Below, piece by piece: positions 16,587 to 25,650 of a stretch of DNA of 64,000 nucleotides. The translations under genes and the position numbers were made by a program. This DNA comes from Hyphomicrobiales bacterium (lineage in GTDB: Bacteria > Pseudomonadota > Alphaproteobacteria > Rhizobiales > Rhizobiaceae), in NCBI GenBank assembly GCA_900469445.1, contig UBXM01000006.1, positions 248,001 to 312,000 on the forward strand. Direction: 5' to 3'. Under the pieces are notes generated by a model. The model did no database searches. It worked only from the letters and a program-made list of their open reading frames with translations, and was not told where the DNA came from. Position 1 is the first letter of the stretch. Every line of letters starts with the position of its first letter.

Positions 16587-19250
16587 ATGGAATTCAAGAC
16601 ATCAAAGCAACGTCGCTATTTTGCATCTGCGGCGAGTGCGGTCGGCGCTGCGGCTGCCATTGTCCTGAATGAACCGATGGGGCTCTTGGTGGCAGTAGCG
16701 TTTGCTACCATTTGTTTCGGGTGGAGGTGGGGTATAGCCGCCGCGGCCGTAATGAGTGGTGCTGCTGCCGTGCTTTTCTGGTACGAGGGGGAACTTGCCA
16801 AGCACGCTCCCGGGGCCTGGGCGACGTACGTTGCCACAGCTGTCGGGATTTGGGCGGTGATAACCACCTTCCGTACGATCTCGTTTTACGACCAAGTCTA
16901 CAAAACGGTTCGACCCACCTTGGAGGAAATTCCTGGCCTTGGTTGGTCCGCTTACCCTGATGGTCGCATGCGGTTCGTCAACCCCGCTGCTACGGAGTTC
17001 GTAGGCATCACCCCGGCCGAAATGAAGGTGAGAATGGAAGGGACCGACACCGCTTGGTGGACTCCATTCATTCATCCGGATGATAAGGAACGCAGCTTGC
17101 AGCTGTGGAAACACAGCCTGAAAACCGGAGAGCCCCTAATCGACGAGCAGCGGGTTCGCAGGTTCGATGGGACATACAGGTGGTTCAGAGATACTGCGAT
17201 AGCGTCACGAGACGAGCACGGAAACATTACTGCTTGGTACGGCTCCACTCAAGATATCACTGATCAGAAGAATGCCGAAGCTGCTCTTAGGGCAAGCGAA
17301 CAGCAGCTCAGAGAGCTTATCGACACTGTTCCTGCCCTCTTGTGGCGAGCAAGCCCCGATGGCAGGACGGCTTACGTAAATCGACAGCTGGTTGAGTGGT
17401 TTGGTCTTGGGACGGATCAACTTGATGGCCAAGCGCTTGATGACCTTCTCATGAATGCCGTGCATCCCGATGAAAGGAAAACGGTTGAACACGCCATCCA
17501 GAACTCATTCGCCTCAGGGAGGCCTTTTTGTCTGAAATACCGTCACAGGCGAGCTGACGGTGCGTACCGCTGGACAAATGCAAACGTTCAGCCCCTGGTA
17601 GGTTCTGATGGCACAATTGTTCAATGGTATGGCGTGTTCCTCGATATCGATGACGAGATAGAGGCCTTGAACGCGTTGCGGCGAAGCCAAACGGAAACGA
17701 GGCTGATAGTCGATACTGTGCCATCGTTGATCTGGCTCATGTCCGCCGAAGGCATGGTCTACCACTTTAACAAGCGGATGGTCGATTGGACCGGGATCAA
17801 GCCGGAGGAGGATGCTGTTTCTTCTGCGGCGCGTCCGACCTACGAGGAGCTGATACATCCGGAAGATAGGAAACGCATTGCTGCGGAGTTCCGCAGTGCT
17901 TTCGCGTCGGGGGACGCTTTGCAAACGAAGGGCAGGCTCCGCACAAAAGACGGCCAATTCAGATGGTTGGATTCTCGGGTTGAACCTCTTCGAGACGAAG
18001 AGGGCGCTATCATCCGATGGTATGGCGTTTCCATCGATATCGAAGAGGAAGTCAGAGCTCAGATTGCATTACGAGAGAGCGAACGTTATCTACAGCATAT
18101 GATAGATACGGTCCCGGTAGGTATCGTTCTATCCGACAATAAGGGGCGGCCCGTATACGCGAATAAGCGGCTGAACGATAATAATGGGATACATGCAGTT
18201 CGCCAGAGCAGTGACAGCGAGATCAAGATGTGGCCGTCTCTCATGGATCTCGTCCACCCCGATGATAGGGAGGCAATGGAAAGCCGCTGGGCGCTTGCAA
18301 GACGAAAAGGAAGATCTTTTGCTATGCGCTACAGACAGCGGCGGGCTGATGGCGTTTACCGATGGATAGAGGACCGAAGTGAACCTTTCCGGGATGACGA
18401 CGGAAACATCCTGCAATGGTATGGCGTGAACCTGGACGTCGATGACGAAGTTAAGGCGCAAACTGCATTGCGGGTGGCTGATGAAAGATTGGCGAGAGCC
18501 TCACGAACAGTAAGCCTATCAGAGCTATCTACCTCGATAGCTCATGACTTGAACCAGCCGCTCCAAGGGGTCGTTTCAAATGTGACAGCCTTCAAGAATT
18601 GGCTGAACGCCACACCACCGAACTACGACCGGGCTACGCGTACGGCTGAGTGGATCATCCGCGACGCAGAGGCCGCAGCCGAAGTCGTTCGCCGGATCCG
18701 AGCGATCTTCTCGCAGACTGAATACCGGAGAGAGACATTCTCTATTCTGGGTATCATCGAGGATGTTAAAGGCTCTCTCGCCGACAAGCTTGTCGCAGCT
18801 AAGATCAAGGTCCTAGTGTCTGTGGGTGACGGCCTTCCCGATGCGTTAGCCGATCGCGCACAGATCGAACAGGTCATTTTGAATCTTCTCAAGAACAGCA
18901 TAGAGGCATTTGAAGGCACGCGTCCTCGAGGGCGAGCGATCGAAATACGGGTCATCGCCGCACAAGGTGATATCTTGGAGGTTAGCGTCAGCGACAATGG
19001 CTCGGGTATGTCTGATACGGAGAAAGCCTTCGACGCGTTTTACACGACAAAAAGCGACGGGTTGGGGATTGGACTTGCGATTTGCCGTTCGATTATCGAA
19101 GCACATGGCGGCCAACTAGACGCAACCAATAACGAAAGAGGAGGCACAATGGTCAGCTTTAGGCTGCCTATCAATGTAAGAGATGAACGCCAAGGCGTTG
19201 GGGTCGGCCAAAGAGGTCGCTCCTTGTCAGATAAATCGGGGCTGCAATAG
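16587..19250 (+). CDS. Membrane-anchored histidine kinase with four PAS domains
   Basis: 887 residues. About three hydrophobic helices (residues 12-95) form a small membrane anchor without an obvious periplasmic sensor. Four PAS/PAC modules follow (about 115-230, 240-360, 370-485, 495-620), each ending in a W-Y-G motif such as ITAWYGSTQDITD or IVQWYGVFLDIDD. HisKA has His in STSIAHDLNQPLQGV, and HATPase_c ends with GLGIGLAICRS. Tandem PAS domains usually sense redox state, light or small ligands; no cofactor can be assigned by eye. Start 16587 has GGAGG four bases upstream. It lies between a FixJ-type regulator and a single-receiver protein, a likely three-gene signalling unit. Confidence 0.93.
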   Translation: MEFKTSKQRRYFASAASAVGAAAAIVLNEPMGLLVAVAFATICFGWRWGIAAAAVMSGAAAVLFWYEGELAKHAPGAWATYVATAVGIWAVITTFRTISFYDQVYKTVRPTLEEIPGLGWSAYPDGRMRFVNPAATEFVGITPAEMKVRMEGTDTAWWTPFIHPDDKERSLQLWKHSLKTGEPLIDEQRVRRFDGTYRWFRDTAIASRDEHGNITAWYGSTQDITDQKNAEAALRASEQQLRELIDTVPALLWRASPDGRTAYVNRQLVEWFGLGTDQLDGQALDDLLMNAVHPDERKTVEHAIQNSFASGRPFCLKYRHRRADGAYRWTNANVQPLVGSDGTIVQWYGVFLDIDDEIEALNALRRSQTETRLIVDTVPSLIWLMSAEGMVYHFNKRMVDWTGIKPEEDAVSSAARPTYEELIHPEDRKRIAAEFRSAFASGDALQTKGRLRTKDGQFRWLDSRVEPLRDEEGAIIRWYGVSIDIEEEVRAQIALRESERYLQHMIDTVPVGIVLSDNKGRPVYANKRLNDNNGIHAVRQSSDSEIKMWPSLMDLVHPDDREAMESRWALARRKGRSFAMRYRQRRADGVYRWIEDRSEPFRDDDGNILQWYGVNLDVDDEVKAQTALRVADERLARASRTVSLSELSTSIAHDLNQPLQGVVSNVTAFKNWLNATPPNYDRATRTAEWIIRDAEAAAEVVRRIRAIFSQTEYRRETFSILGIIEDVKGSLADKLVAAKIKVLVSVGDGLPDALADRAQIEQVILNLLKNSIEAFEGTRPRGRAIEIRVIAAQGDILEVSVSDNGSGMSDTEKAFDAFYTTKSDGLGIGLAICRSIIEAHGGQLDATNNERGGTMVSFRLPINVRDERQGVGVGQRGRSLSDKSGLQ

Positions 19251-19501
19251 AACGTTCATTCGGGTGCCGCTTTCGAAGTGGCTAGTTTCAGCCAACGCCT
19301 CGATCTTCGTTTGTGCTGAAACGATCGGAGTTCACATACAAACGCTTGCTTATTATGCTTTAGGGTGATTGGAGTGGTGGTTAGAAGGATCCCCTATTGC
19401 AGATATCGCGTCCGACCACCTATGAGCCAGCGAGTGTCGCCGCCGTGCGGACTGATTGATCGCTTGTCCGAAATGCCTGTGCGAAAAGTGATGATTTTCA
19501 A

Positions 19502-19894
19502 ATGGTACGTACGTGGACAGCGCATGTTGCGATTATAGAAGATGACCATCATCTCAGGAACTCGATTAAGGATCTCATGGAGACTGTGGGCTACACGAGC
19601 GTACTGTTCGAAAGCGCAGATCTGTTTCTGGAAAGCAACGAATATAATTCGGTCGGATGTATTCTAGCCGACGTCAGAATGCCGGGAAGATCGGGCATCG
19701 ATATGCTCAGGGAATTGAAAGCTCGTCCCGAATGTCCGCCGATCTTCATCATGAGTTCCTATGTTGATCAGCATATGCAAGCGTTAGCAGTCAGGTATGG
19801 AGCTGACGGTTTTTTTCCGAAACCGGTCGACAGCAATCTCCTCCTGAATTCCATTCAAAGTATCATCGGGAACGCCGAGTGGCCTGAGGCATAG
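19502..19894 (+). CDS. Single-domain response regulator (receiver only)
   Basis: 130 residues, a complete receiver with no output domain. It has acidic residues IIEDDHH, phosphoacceptor Asp in CILADVRMPGRSGID, Ser/Thr position IMSSY and Lys in FFPKPV. It resembles the receiver half of FixJ proteins, so it may be a phosphate sink or a modulator of the neighbouring kinase. It is 251 bases after the four-PAS kinase in the same direction. The last ten residues (NAEWPEA) replace the linker to the HTH. Confidence 0.9.
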   Translation: MVRTWTAHVAIIEDDHHLRNSIKDLMETVGYTSVLFESADLFLESNEYNSVGCILADVRMPGRSGIDMLRELKARPECPPIFIMSSYVDQHMQALAVRYGADGFFPKPVDSNLLLNSIQSIIGNAEWPEA

Positions 19895-20001
19895 GTCGAG
19901 ACGGGGTCAAAAAGACATCCGGGCGGTACCCCATCGTATAGCTACCTGCCTCCAGCTATCTTCGCGAGAATGCGCACCAGGATTTGGATAGGAGTATTCC
20001 A

Positions 20002-21153
20002 ATGGCTGAGGCGTCGTTTGAGACTTCCCCTGATGTTATTAAGGTACCTTTTGGGGATGCGAAGACCATTTCGACTGGAGGATCGACGGTTTCGAAAGAA
20101 TCGCCGAGACCGAAATCTCCGATTGCCCGACGCGTTCTTCTAGGTAGTACCATGCTCGCCCTACTGGCGTTCGTGGCATACGAGGGATACAGTTACTACT
20201 CCACAGGCCGCTTTATCGAAACGACCGAGGATGCCTATCTCAAAACTGACTTCACAGCTGTGGCTCCTAAGGTTTCGGGATACGTCAGCCAGGTATTGGT
20301 CGAAGACAATCAAAAAGTGGTCGCCGGACAGGTCGTTGCGCGCATTGACGACCGTGACTTTCGAGCGGCGCTAGCTCAAGCCCAAGGTGATCTAGCGGCC
20401 GCTGAAGCGGCAATTCGAAATATCGATGCCCAAATTATCCTCCAGAACTCGCTCATAGCCCAAGCAAAAGCGGTACTTGTGTCGTCAGAGGCCACCCTCC
20501 AGTTTGCCTTATCCGATGCGCGTCGATCCGAAAGCCTGTACAGCAGTGGCTCGGGTACTCTCTCGAGGGCGGAACAGACCCAATCTGTCCGCGAACAAGC
20601 CGAAGCCTCCGTAGAAAGCAGCAAGGCATCGGTTGTGGCGACAGAGAATAAGATCCCGGTTCTGTCGACGCAGCGGGATCAGGCTGTAGCGCAGAGAGAT
20701 CGAATGGCTGCCGCAGTTGCCCAAGCCCAGCTGAACCTCTCCTACACCAATGTTGTTTCTGCAATCGATGGGACAGTAGGGGCCAGAACGATCAGGCTTG
20801 GTCAGCTAGTCAATGCGGGCACGCAATTGATGGCTGTGGTTCCGTTGAACGCTATTTATGTGGTCGGAAACTTCAAGGAAACCCAACTGACACATGTCGT
20901 GCCGGGCCAGAAGGTCTTGGTCAAGGTCGATACCTTCCCGGATGCGCGCATTCAAGGCCATGTCGATAGTGTGTCGCCAGGGAGCGGGCTTGAGTTCTCT
21001 TTGCTTCCACCTGACAACGCAACGGGAAACTTCACCAAGATTGTCCAGCGGATACCGGTTAAGATCGTCATTGATGACGAAGAATACGCAGGCCGACTTC
21101 GGTCTGGAATGTCTGTAGTCCCGAGTATCGATATTAGGACGACACCCGAATAG
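20002..21153 (+). CDS. HlyD/EmrA-type membrane fusion protein
   Basis: 383 residues: cytoplasmic tail, one TM helix (LGSTMLALLAFVAYEGYSYY, about 45-65), a biotinyl-lipoyl half (TAVAPKVSGYVSQVLVEDNQ), a long coiled-coil hairpin (about 120-235), and the second half (GTVGARTIRLGQLVNAGTQL, YVVGNFKETQL). This is the periplasmic adaptor of a tripartite MFS-type multidrug exporter. No exporter gene is adjacent; the DHA2-type transporter at 32942-34540 is the nearest candidate. It closely resembles the adaptor at 27128-28315. ATG 20002 with GGAG seven bases upstream is preferred over a TTG at 19984. A GTATAG element lies at 19936-19941. Confidence 0.92.
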   Translation: MAEASFETSPDVIKVPFGDAKTISTGGSTVSKESPRPKSPIARRVLLGSTMLALLAFVAYEGYSYYSTGRFIETTEDAYLKTDFTAVAPKVSGYVSQVLVEDNQKVVAGQVVARIDDRDFRAALAQAQGDLAAAEAAIRNIDAQIILQNSLIAQAKAVLVSSEATLQFALSDARRSESLYSSGSGTLSRAEQTQSVREQAEASVESSKASVVATENKIPVLSTQRDQAVAQRDRMAAAVAQAQLNLSYTNVVSAIDGTVGARTIRLGQLVNAGTQLMAVVPLNAIYVVGNFKETQLTHVVPGQKVLVKVDTFPDARIQGHVDSVSPGSGLEFSLLPPDNATGNFTKIVQRIPVKIVIDDEEYAGRLRSGMSVVPSIDIRTTPE

Positions 21154-21348
21154 GAACGAGCTGTTTGCTAAGCTGTAGACTGAAGTCACGATCAGACTAG
21201 GATCGATACTCGGGCCATCGAGAGACATAGTCGTTCCCACCCGCTCCTTCGGTAGAAAGTCGGGGAGGGGACGACGTCATGCCGATCTGGCAACGATACC
21301 AGTTCGGTGAGGATCTCAGATGCGGATCGAAGTCGGTCTAGGACCGAT

Positions 21349-22338
21349 TCAAAGGATCCGGGCGCGTGATCGCGCAAAGCCATTGTCCGAACCGCGCTCG
21401 TACGCGTCCACCCAGATCATTTTACGGTTTGCGTAACCCGGTCCAAAAGCCTGGAGCTTGAAGTGCCCGGTGACGGTTTGGTACTCTTCTAAAGCCCATC
21501 GCTGAGGGAATTGCGACGAGGAGTTGGCGCTGCTGGTTCGGGAAGGGTGAAGAGCGGTAACGGCAAATAGTCGATCCCTGCGATGTGTCTTCCTTCCGCT
21601 AAAGGCTCGACTTTCAGCCGCCGGAAGGTGTTGTTGGCTGCCCTGCGGACCGTAATAGTAGAATGCTATCGAAAGCTTGATTAGCTCGGCGATCTGATCG
21701 ACGATATCGTCAAGCGATCTTGTCGATAGTGATCCTTCTGAAAATGAGATGTTCTGTGAGGGGCTTGGTTTCGAGGCTTCGCCTATGTGGGAGGTGCTGC
21801 CGTCGGGATGGATAATTGCTGCGATTGCGCCAGCATCTTTTTCGCTGCCCGAGTGCACTAGCCGAGCTAGAAATAGGATGGCGTCTGGATGTTCTGGGAG
21901 CAAGTAGGTTCCACACATGACCGCTCGGATGTCGAACCGAAAATTATCCTGTTCGCTCTTTACAGGAACACAACCAGCCGGAACGTCAATGTAAAACGCC
22001 CGTCTTCCCGCGATGCGCGCATGAAGAGTTGGCCAGGACTTCGGTGAAAGGCTTGTCTTCCCGAATACGGCAGCGGTTTCTCTTGTAAGGATGATACCGA
22101 ACGCGTCCGGCTGTGGCGATTGGACCTTCTGAGTGAGAGCTGCCTTCGGCGGAAGGTAAGGGGCGACAAACGGTAGGATCAGGCTAGCTTGTATCTCTTC
22201 GAGCACAGTTGCCGCGGTATTCTTCCCGGTGACGATGTCCATCCAGCTTCGGAGGCTAGCGAGTGCAAAACCGCTTCGAGGATCTTTTCGATCGCCGCGA
22301 ACCGCCTTGCCGAGACACAGGCGCTCAAGCCAGGTCAT
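21349..22338 (-). CDS. Unknown protein resembling the AcrVA2 family
   Basis: 329 residues, no enzyme motif. Two segments resemble what I recall of the AcrVA2 anti-CRISPR family (322 residues in Moraxella): RAFYIDVPAG at about 105-115, comparable to its VYVDIS strand, and the C-terminal VTGHFKLQAFGPGYANRKMIWV, comparable to its RGHWHGYWQGTGQAKEFRVRW segment. Automated annotation applies this family name widely in bacteria without evidence of anti-CRISPR activity. The C-terminal quarter is Ser/Arg-rich. An upstream TTG (22344) is an alternative start. It lies four genes into the signalling block, beside another unknown minus-strand gene that ends 74 bases upstream. The match was made by eye and is tentative. 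Confidence 0.6.
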   Translation of the reverse strand: MTWLERLCLGKAVRGDRKDPRSGFALASLRSWMDIVTGKNTAATVLEEIQASLILPFVAPYLPPKAALTQKVQSPQPDAFGIILTRETAAVFGKTSLSPKSWPTLHARIAGRRAFYIDVPAGCVPVKSEQDNFRFDIRAVMCGTYLLPEHPDAILFLARLVHSGSEKDAGAIAAIIHPDGSTSHIGEASKPSPSQNISFSEGSLSTRSLDDIVDQIAELIKLSIAFYYYGPQGSQQHLPAAESRAFSGRKTHRRDRLFAVTALHPSRTSSANSSSQFPQRWALEEYQTVTGHFKLQAFGPGYANRKMIWVDAYERGSDNGFARSRARIL

Positions 22339-22411
22339 CCTCAAAGGAGGTCTCCTTCCTTAGTCATCGTTGATCCCATTCGCTGTAAAATGATTTCGAG
22401 CAAACTGCTGA

Positions 22412-22726
22412 TCAGCTCAGATAAGTGCTCAGCTCTGAAGCGCGACGCCTTTGATCGACCCGAGCGGCACTTTGCAGCAACTGGGCATATGCATCTGCAC
22501 TGATTCCATCAGCGCGGTTTACGGCTGCAATAAGCGGATCATGAATGAGATCCCTGAGGCTTAGCTCGATAAAGGCGCGGTAAGCTTCGGGAACCATTAC
22601 CCTCGATAGAAACGGCGCGTCTCTCGGGGTATGTCCGTCGTTCACGCCTTCCAACAAAGGCCGCATATGGATGATGTTGGCGGACTGTTGACCTGGTGTC
22701 AGTTCCGCTGCCTGTACCGTCGTCAT
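22412..22726 (-). CDS. Hypothetical protein, 104 residues
   Basis: Not recognised. It is soluble and predicted mostly helical, with HTPRDAPFLSRVMVPEAYRAFIELSLRDLIHDPLIAAV as the most protein-like part. There is no signal peptide or membrane segment. Start 22726 is chosen because GGGAG lies seven bases upstream; earlier codons give a Cys/Arg-rich unlikely N-terminus. It precedes the AcrVA2-like gene on the same strand with a 73-base gap, so the two may be co-transcribed. Confidence 0.6.
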   Translation of the reverse strand: MTTVQAAELTPGQQSANIIHMRPLLEGVNDGHTPRDAPFLSRVMVPEAYRAFIELSLRDLIHDPLIAAVNRADGISADAYAQLLQSAARVDQRRRASELSTYLS

Positions 22727-23027
22727 AGTTTCACTCCCGACAGAGAAGGCACACGAGTTGGCTCTGTGATGCCCCGGACGTCGGCAACAATAAATTCTGC
22801 AACCTCTCAGAACTAGCATACGTAGGTGTACCAGCTGGGCTACGCGCTTACGCGGGCCAATTCGACGCGCTTCAGAGGCCGAAACGCGATAGCATACCTA
22901 AGTTCAGTTACGTGGAGGCGGCACCACGAACCAATATCCGTGCATAGGGGCGAGTAGGTTGCGCTCCCAAGTCACTTTTGGTTCGAGGTGCGACATGAGA
23001 TTGAATTTAGGGTACGGTGGAGGGGAC
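22727..23027. other. 301-base divergent intergenic region
   Basis: This lies between the 104-residue hypothetical (minus) and the hydratase-like gene (plus). It holds a short TACGTAGGTGTACC stretch near 22820 but no clear promoter or hairpin that I can support. Confidence 0.4.
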
Positions 23028-23810
23028 ATGGTAGGCCTCCAGAGCGAGTTCTCGGGACGCGCGCAACAAGTTCTTCACGCGCGACCGCTATTGCGGCATC
23101 ACTCGTTCGAGAAGGATGCTATCGCGCAAATCACCGCCGACAAGCCTAAGTGCCGCGAAGATCTGCAGGGAGGTGGAAGCTGCCGACAGCCCTTTGACCA
23201 AGAGTGCGGCAATTATTCCGTGATCGGCTTCTCGGAACCGGTTCGGCGCATTCTAGGAAAAGAAGCCCCCGGTCTGATGCAGGCAAGACGTTACAAGTTT
23301 GATGGAGAAGTGGCTTCTGTAACGAAACCCGGCACGATTGGTGTCCAGGTGGACGTTGCATACGAGCTCCATCGGGAATTTCCTTCTGCTTATGAGACGG
23401 TGACGAACGAGGCCGCCTCCAAGGCGGTGGCAGCAGCATATCCGGCACTAGTGGTCATAAACCAAAATCCATCAAGGCTGGCGAAGTACGGCAAAGTGAG
23501 CTCAGTTGAGTTCCATCTGGAAACGTCGCCGCTTGAAGCGGCTGACCTCTCGGACGATATCGATGTGCATGTCAGCGTGTATCGGCGCGGCGCGCAGATT
23601 TGGGACATCTCCTCGGTGTTGGTGCGTCCAGTCAACGCCCTTGCTTGGGCAGCTGCGAGACTGCAAAAAGAGTCACATGCGCTGAAGGTCGGTGACTTTA
23701 TCACCGCAGGTACGTTTCCACTGCTGCTGGACATCGAGCCAGGCGATTACCTGATTGTTGGTTTCGTAAGTCACGCGCAAGTCCGAACTTACCGCTGGCG
23801 CGTTGAGTGA
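23028..23810 (+). CDS. Degenerate 2-keto-4-pentenoate hydratase-like protein (FAH superfamily)
   Basis: 260 residues. The C-terminal half follows the hydratase fold: VDVAYELHREFPSAYETV (usually with an EPEIAFVLG-type metal-binding strand), AAAYPALVVIN, then VLVRPVNALAWAAARLQKES, LKVGDFITAGTFP and VEPGD-like DIEPGDYLIVGF. The metal-ligand Glu residues and the usual DNAS segment are not recognisable, so catalysis is doubtful. The N-terminal 70 residues do not match the family and contain two Cys. Start 23028 has GGAGG just upstream; 22995 is an alternative. It is isolated from any catabolic operon. Probably a diverged paralogue or a decaying gene. Confidence 0.6.
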   Translation: MVGLQSEFSGRAQQVLHARPLLRHHSFEKDAIAQITADKPKCREDLQGGGSCRQPFDQECGNYSVIGFSEPVRRILGKEAPGLMQARRYKFDGEVASVTKPGTIGVQVDVAYELHREFPSAYETVTNEAASKAVAAAYPALVVINQNPSRLAKYGKVSSVEFHLETSPLEAADLSDDIDVHVSVYRRGAQIWDISSVLVRPVNALAWAAARLQKESHALKVGDFITAGTFPLLLDIEPGDYLIVGFVSHAQVRTYRWRVE

Positions 23811-24299
23811 AGGAAATCATTGCTATTCGGCAGGTAAGGTCCCGAAGCGACAGCGACGCTGCAGGAGAGATACCACGCCGAACGCAGGTGTAACGCCACA
23901 GAAAAGGGATATGAACCGCCCCTCGACTTCGCCTCCAAGCGATACACGGTCACGATATCCTCTTGATACGCCGCTCTTCCGAGCGAGCTAACGAGCCAGC
24001 GAATGCTCGGCTCTCTTACCCGTCTTGCCTCCGCGATCCAGATTTGGCGAACCTAACCTACCAGCTAGGTAGGCGAAGCGCTTCCGATTATCTATTATCT
24101 TATCAAATATTAGGTCGTCTCCCAGAGCGTATCGGACGTCATCTGGAAATAATACATCGAGATATACAAGTGTCGATTTAAGTGCCTTAACTGAAATACA
24201 TCGATATTTTATGGCGTGCGAGTTGTTTTCCGTAAGCGCTCAAAGCGGATTTCGACTTGTTTACCGAACTTGAAAGCGGTGAGGCAAGGAGCGGATAGT
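23811..24299. other. 489-base intergenic region with 10-base direct repeats
   Basis: No credible gene. Just upstream of the following kinase, AATACATCGA occurs at 24151-24160 and again at 24195-24204. An inverted repeat CCTACC/GGTAGG-like element sits near 24058-24075. These are candidates for regulatory sites of the kinase/regulator pair. Confidence 0.45.
24151..24204. repeat. Direct repeat AATACATCGA upstream of a kinase/regulator pair
   Basis: Two exact 10-base copies with starts 44 bases apart, the second ending 95 bases before the kinase ATG. The first copy continues GATAT, the second TATTT. Spacing of about four helical turns would put both on one face of the DNA. Confidence 0.4.
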
Positions 24300-25592
24300 A
24301 TGGACATGACGTTCCACGATAGTAGCCTCAAGCCTGACGCTTTAGGGGACCTAAGCCGAAGACTCCGCGAGTTGGAGATCAGTGAGGCGCGGTATCGAAC
24401 ACTATTCAACAATGTGCCGGCGGCCGTGTTTCAGGTTGATGCAAGTGAAGTCGAAGATGTCTTTGTAAGCCTCAAGCGAAATGGTGTCGAAGACATCGAC
24501 GCGTACCTGATCGAGAATCCACACCTGATCGACATCGCAAACAGCTCGGTAATGGTGAGAGAAGTGAACGATGTAGCATTGAGATTGTTCGGTGCTACCG
24601 AAGTTTCCCAGCTCTTGGCCCCGGTCGCTTATATATTCGCCGGGACGCCGGAGGCTTCCGCTAATGTCATGTCAGCTCATTTCCGAGGGCGTCCTAATCA
24701 CTACCAGAGGCTAAAGATAAAACGATTCGACGGGCGTTTGGTCGATGCTGCGCTCATGGTCTCATATCCTCAGCTTGCCTCGAATTTCGACACGTCGGTT
24801 CTCATGATAACCGATATGACCGAGCAGGTTCGGATCGAGACAGAGTTGAGAAAGATGGAGAACGAGTTCGCTCATTTCTCGAAGCTGTCCATGTTAGGTG
24901 AATTCTCCGGCGCAATTGTGCATGAGGTTCGTCAACCATTATCCGTTGTCGCGAACGATGCGGCGACTGCCTCTCGCTGGTTGTCGAAAAGTGATCCCAA
25001 TTTACCCAAAGTGCGAGAGTTGGTTCAGCGCATCGAAGACAGCGCGACACACGCTACCGAAGTGATAAAGCGCGTCCATGACATGGCAAGCAAAGCGACG
25101 CCCGAGAGGCGAATTTGCGACCTGAATAGGCTGGTTGCGAGCGCAATCGCCTTCGTAAAAAAGGAAGCGGCGCGACGCTCGATAGCAATCACGACTAAAT
25201 TTTCACCCGCCCTGCCAGAGTGCGAAGCGGATCCGATTCAGGTGCAGCAAGTTGTCGTCAATTTATTGATCAACGCAATGCAGGCGATCGAAAGATCGGA
25301 GCGACCACAAGGGGGGATCTGCGTGTTAACCCGAAGTGGTGATGGTCGTGTTTCTTTCGAGGTCCAAGATAGCGGCTCGGGAATTCCGGAAGATATCATC
25401 GGCGAGATCTTTGAAAGCTTCTTTACGACGCGGAAGGATGGCATGGGGATGGGTCTGTCGATTTGCCGTTCGATCGTTCAAAGTCACGGCGGTAATATCT
25501 CGGCTCGCAATGATCCGGCCGGAGGCGCGTCATTCCAGGTTTGGCTACCCAGTGAGATCCTCTCTTTGGACGGCTCCACGAGTGACGGATAA
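24300..25592 (+). CDS. PAS-domain sensor histidine kinase
   Basis: 430 residues, soluble. An N-terminal coil (LSRRLRELEISEARYRTLF) leads into a PAS domain with an insertion (VEDIDAYLIENPHLIDIANSSVMVREVND), ending DMTEQVRIETELRKMENEF. HisKA has His in SGAIVHEVRQPLSVV, and HATPase_c ends GMGMGLSICRS. It is a close paralogue of the kinase at 52185-53489 through the same PAS insertion. Start 24300 has AAGGAG eight bases upstream. The FixJ-type regulator begins 58 bases after its stop, so this is a cognate pair. Confidence 0.93.
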   Translation: MDMTFHDSSLKPDALGDLSRRLRELEISEARYRTLFNNVPAAVFQVDASEVEDVFVSLKRNGVEDIDAYLIENPHLIDIANSSVMVREVNDVALRLFGATEVSQLLAPVAYIFAGTPEASANVMSAHFRGRPNHYQRLKIKRFDGRLVDAALMVSYPQLASNFDTSVLMITDMTEQVRIETELRKMENEFAHFSKLSMLGEFSGAIVHEVRQPLSVVANDAATASRWLSKSDPNLPKVRELVQRIEDSATHATEVIKRVHDMASKATPERRICDLNRLVASAIAFVKKEAARRSIAITTKFSPALPECEADPIQVQQVVVNLLINAMQAIERSERPQGGICVLTRSGDGRVSFEVQDSGSGIPEDIIGEIFESFFTTRKDGMGMGLSICRSIVQSHGGNISARNDPAGGASFQVWLPSEILSLDGSTSDG

Positions 25593-25650
25593 GCTTCCGT
25601 GACGAAATTCGGAACAAGAGTGTATGAGGATTAAGGGAGGTTGGAGTGGT

